From NCBI RefSeq assembly GCF_910592395.1, contig NC_088309.1, positions 436,501 to 500,500 of the forward strand: a stretch of DNA of 64,000 nt. Reading direction: 5' to 3'. Under the pieces are notes generated by a model. That model was not told the origin of the DNA, did no database searches, and saw nothing but the letters and a program-made list of their open reading frames with translations. Below are positions 61,596 to 64,000 of this stretch, piece after piece. Position numbers and translations under genes: made by a program. This DNA is from Lineus longissimus. Lineage: Eukaryota; Nemertea; Pilidiophora; Heteronemertea; Lineidae. How positions within the stretch are numbered: position 1 is the stretch's first letter; every line of letters starts with the position of its first letter.

Positions 61596-63898
61596 TCAAT
61601 CAAAGTGTGTTAAGTTTTCTGATGTCGACTCTGCCTCCACTTCATCAAAATCCTGAAAGACGAATGAGTGATAAAAGTCAATTGTGTCTCTGCCAGCCTA
61701 CACAAAGCCTGGTCTACTGCAATCAACAAAGGTTTGCACTGAAATCTACAACAATGACATGACCAGAGGCTAGGTGCCTAGTTCTCACTCGTGGCCAGGA
61801 ATCATGGCTTTAACTGAGGACCACGTCGGCCTAATCCATGTGCATGTCGGCCTCATTCATGTGCCTACAGATGGAGGTTCCCCAAGATTTCACTCGTAGT
61901 AATGAACATGACCTCACCTTAACCTTCACATCCAGGTCCTCTCCATATTGTATAGCATTATCAATGTGTAACAACAAATCGTTTAATGAGTCTTCGTCTG
62001 TCTGATCGAGGGGCATGAACTTCACAAGGCTGTAGTCTTCAACCTATAAAAACAAACATGACGTAAGGGAGCAGAGTTAGATCTAGAAAGACTATGAATG
62101 ACTTTTACAAACAGAACTTGTTGAATTGCCGCACAATGGGGCCGAATGTCCAAGGAAAACTATCAGTGAGTTGACTGTCGAATCAAGGAGACTTCGGAAC
62201 CTTCGTTATTCTTGACCGACAGCAACATTCCAAACGACTTACCAATGTTGCCATAGCAGCATTTAACTTTTGGAACTTCTGACTGGATGTTGAATGTTCG
62301 AATTCCTCATTTAGTAAGAGATGGAGGTCTGGTTCTAAGAATCTGAAGAAAATTGAAACATCTTCAGACACATCGCAAGATATCATAGCATTCACCTATA
62401 TTCAACACATTAAACAGCTGTGTAAAATGTGATATGAAGATACACCTGGTGCTGTAAAAAGGAATGGAGATGGTGTGACCTGAACGCCAGAGACAAAGTA
62501 AGTGAGAATCACTTCAGTCCTTCTGACAGGCACTATCAAATAAGAACAGGAGAATCTGGTACATGGGATTCCAAAAGGGTTAACACTAAAGTTTAAATCT
62601 CACCTTTCAATATCTTTTTTGTCCTTTTTACTGATTAAATCTAACTTAGTCATCACGTTTACATGCGGAATCTCTAAATTCACCATTGCAGACAAGGCAG
62701 CGAGAATCCCGGAGACTAGTTTGCTGGACTGGACAAGAAATTGTGAATCGATAAGGAAAACGCCGCAGACTCGGAAATCCCACCGCTGTAACTGATCCAC
62801 GAACTGTCTCATGACGGGAAGGTGGGAATAGAGCTCAATTTGTCCTGAAAAGTAATCAGATCTACAAGTTGTAGCAGTATCATCATGAATAAAGTCCCCT
62901 TTTCTACTTTCAGAAAACATACGTTGGGATTGAACAAAGTTGACCACCTGCAGCCTCCTTCAGGCCTTTCCTTCAATATAATCTGGACACTCTTCTATCA
63001 AACAGTCTGGGATGGCCCTTCGATCTTTTACTCGAAGTTTGCTTTTCAAAGGAGCAAGGTTTCTTTCAAACAAGCTATGTTTGTTTGAACACATTAAAGG
63101 GTCTGCCATAGTCAAGTTAACATTCTTAGCATTGAAACAGTTATCTTACCAGGACAGTCAAATATGACATAGTCATCATCGATGTCATCCAACTGTTCCT
63201 CCAACCATTCAAGATTCTGAGCAAAGTATCTGAAATGAAATAGAATATGTTCAAAAGGAAAGATCTAGGTCTAGGAGGTAGACTAGCCCACATATGAGGT
63301 TGAAATTATTGATTGTGATTATGATATTATCTCTAGTGTTCCACTCTGGTCTCTTAACTTGTTGCTTCTGAGTGTAGCACCCTGCTTGGGTTTACTGACT
63401 TGAAGGGCAAGGATCTCAACAACAGTGAACTTACTCCATGCAAAACACTAATCCACCATTCGGCCCAAAGTGAAGTGTCTCATCTTCCATGGCATCGTCC
63501 AAGTGGATCAACTCGCGAATATCTGCCAACACCGGGTAGTCGAAGTATTCAGCAGCCGGATCCAAGTTCACAACATGAACTGTTCTTCGCAAAGCTTCAC
63601 AATGACGCACCAAGCTACTGCAGTAGGTTGACTGAAATAGATATATAAAGAGATTAAAAGCAGCCTATTTTACGTGTAGTAGGCCTATACGCTATTATTA
63701 GCCGGTTATAGCGTCTCAGTATTGTCTAACTAACTCAACTGTGGCTGTGTAGGCCTAGTACTAGTAGTACTAGTAGGCTGTGTGTCTGTGTATGCATATA
63801 GTGCACGCCTGATTGAGTGTTGGTGGACAAAGAATGAAACAATTGGCTACCTTCCCGCTACCAGCCGGACCCATGACTAACTGCGCATATTTAGGCAT
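61596..63898 (-). CDS. GPN3: GPN-loop GTPase 3, 7 exons, 282 aa
   Basis: GTPase that pairs with GPN1 for RNA polymerase II assembly and nuclear import. Exons in transcript order: 63898-63851, 63631-63435, 63229-63150, 62844-62604, 62342-62243, 62043-61918, 61652-61596. It begins [20 protein letters not shown] (P-loop at 10-18), then [33 protein letters not shown] loop [13 protein letters not shown] (GPN at 72-74), switch [26 protein letters not shown], and [12 protein letters not shown] as the base-specificity loop. The C-terminal part shows [26 protein letters not shown]. Vertebrate GPN3 is 284 aa, so this is full length. It is oriented convergently with STK36. The start is fixed by close similarity of the first 16 residues to the family. 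Confidence 0.97.
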
Positions 63899-64000
63899 TT
63901 CGATTGATCGCGTGTGAAAGCAGGACAAATGCAGAAAGCTGTGAAATACACGTCGAAAAATATCAAATTTCGTGAAAAGTTTTCTTCTTCTTTTTTTAAT
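63899..64000 (-). promoter_or_regulatory. Presumed GPN3 5' flank
   Basis: About 100 bp upstream of the GPN3 start codon up to the window edge. No element was recognised. Confidence 0.3.

Noticed and set aside
1-64000. tRNA, rRNA or microRNA genes
   Set aside because: Scanned by eye for the tRNA B-box (GGTTCGANNCC) and for conserved microRNA seeds known to me (let-7, miR-1, miR-9, miR-124 and others); nothing convincing was found. A covariance-model scan would be needed to be certain.

Overview
This window is animal nuclear DNA. Five genes are densely interrupted by GT-AG introns and encode metazoan orthologues recognisable from their motifs. The sequence is moderately AT-rich, full of minisatellites and inverted-repeat DNA elements, and contains an L2/CR1-like repeat tail of a kind common in marine invertebrates. 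I think of an amphioxus-, echinoderm- or lophotrochozoan-like invertebrate, but the sequence alone does not settle the phylum.

Layout. 1-3.1 kb is repeat DNA: a LINE reverse-transcriptase end, a 56-bp minisatellite with a palindrome in each unit, and a scrambled Mutator-like (MULE) element with long inverted repeats. 3.6-11.6 kb (+) is a complete telomerase reverse transcriptase gene (25 exons, 951 aa in my model). 12.9-20.5 kb (-), convergent with TERT, is an 8-exon gene for a 497-aa single-pass membrane protein. It has a signal peptide, a furin-type site, two cadherin-like repeats, EGF-like domains, a transmembrane helix and a proline/tyrosine-rich tail; I cannot name it. 20.5-36 kb has no gene I can prove, but holds a 1.8-kb element with 164-bp terminal inverted repeats, a 71-bp minisatellite, an 852-bp fold-back element with a 6-bp target duplication, and two weak coding-like fragments. 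36.0-43.7 kb (+) is PPIL2 (18 exons, 515 aa). 45.4-48.7 kb (-) is GPN1 (10 exons, 389 aa). 49.7-58.7 kb (+), head-to-head with GPN1, is STK36/Fused (23 exons, 1322 aa). 59.3-61.3 kb is a field of degenerate repeats that alternate in strand. 61.6-63.9 kb (-) is GPN3 (7 exons, 282 aa).

For all six genes the exons I placed by hand join into one uninterrupted frame from ATG to stop, and each exon-length sum is a multiple of three. The gene models are therefore internally consistent, although no transcript evidence was available. Functionally, GPN1 and GPN3 are known partners in RNA polymerase II assembly and nuclear import, and here they flank STK36. PPIL2 is a spliceosome-associated U-box cyclophilin. 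TERT maintains telomeres. The unnamed adhesion-like gene and the intronic minisatellite that resembles an array of steroid-receptor sites are the least ordinary parts of the window.
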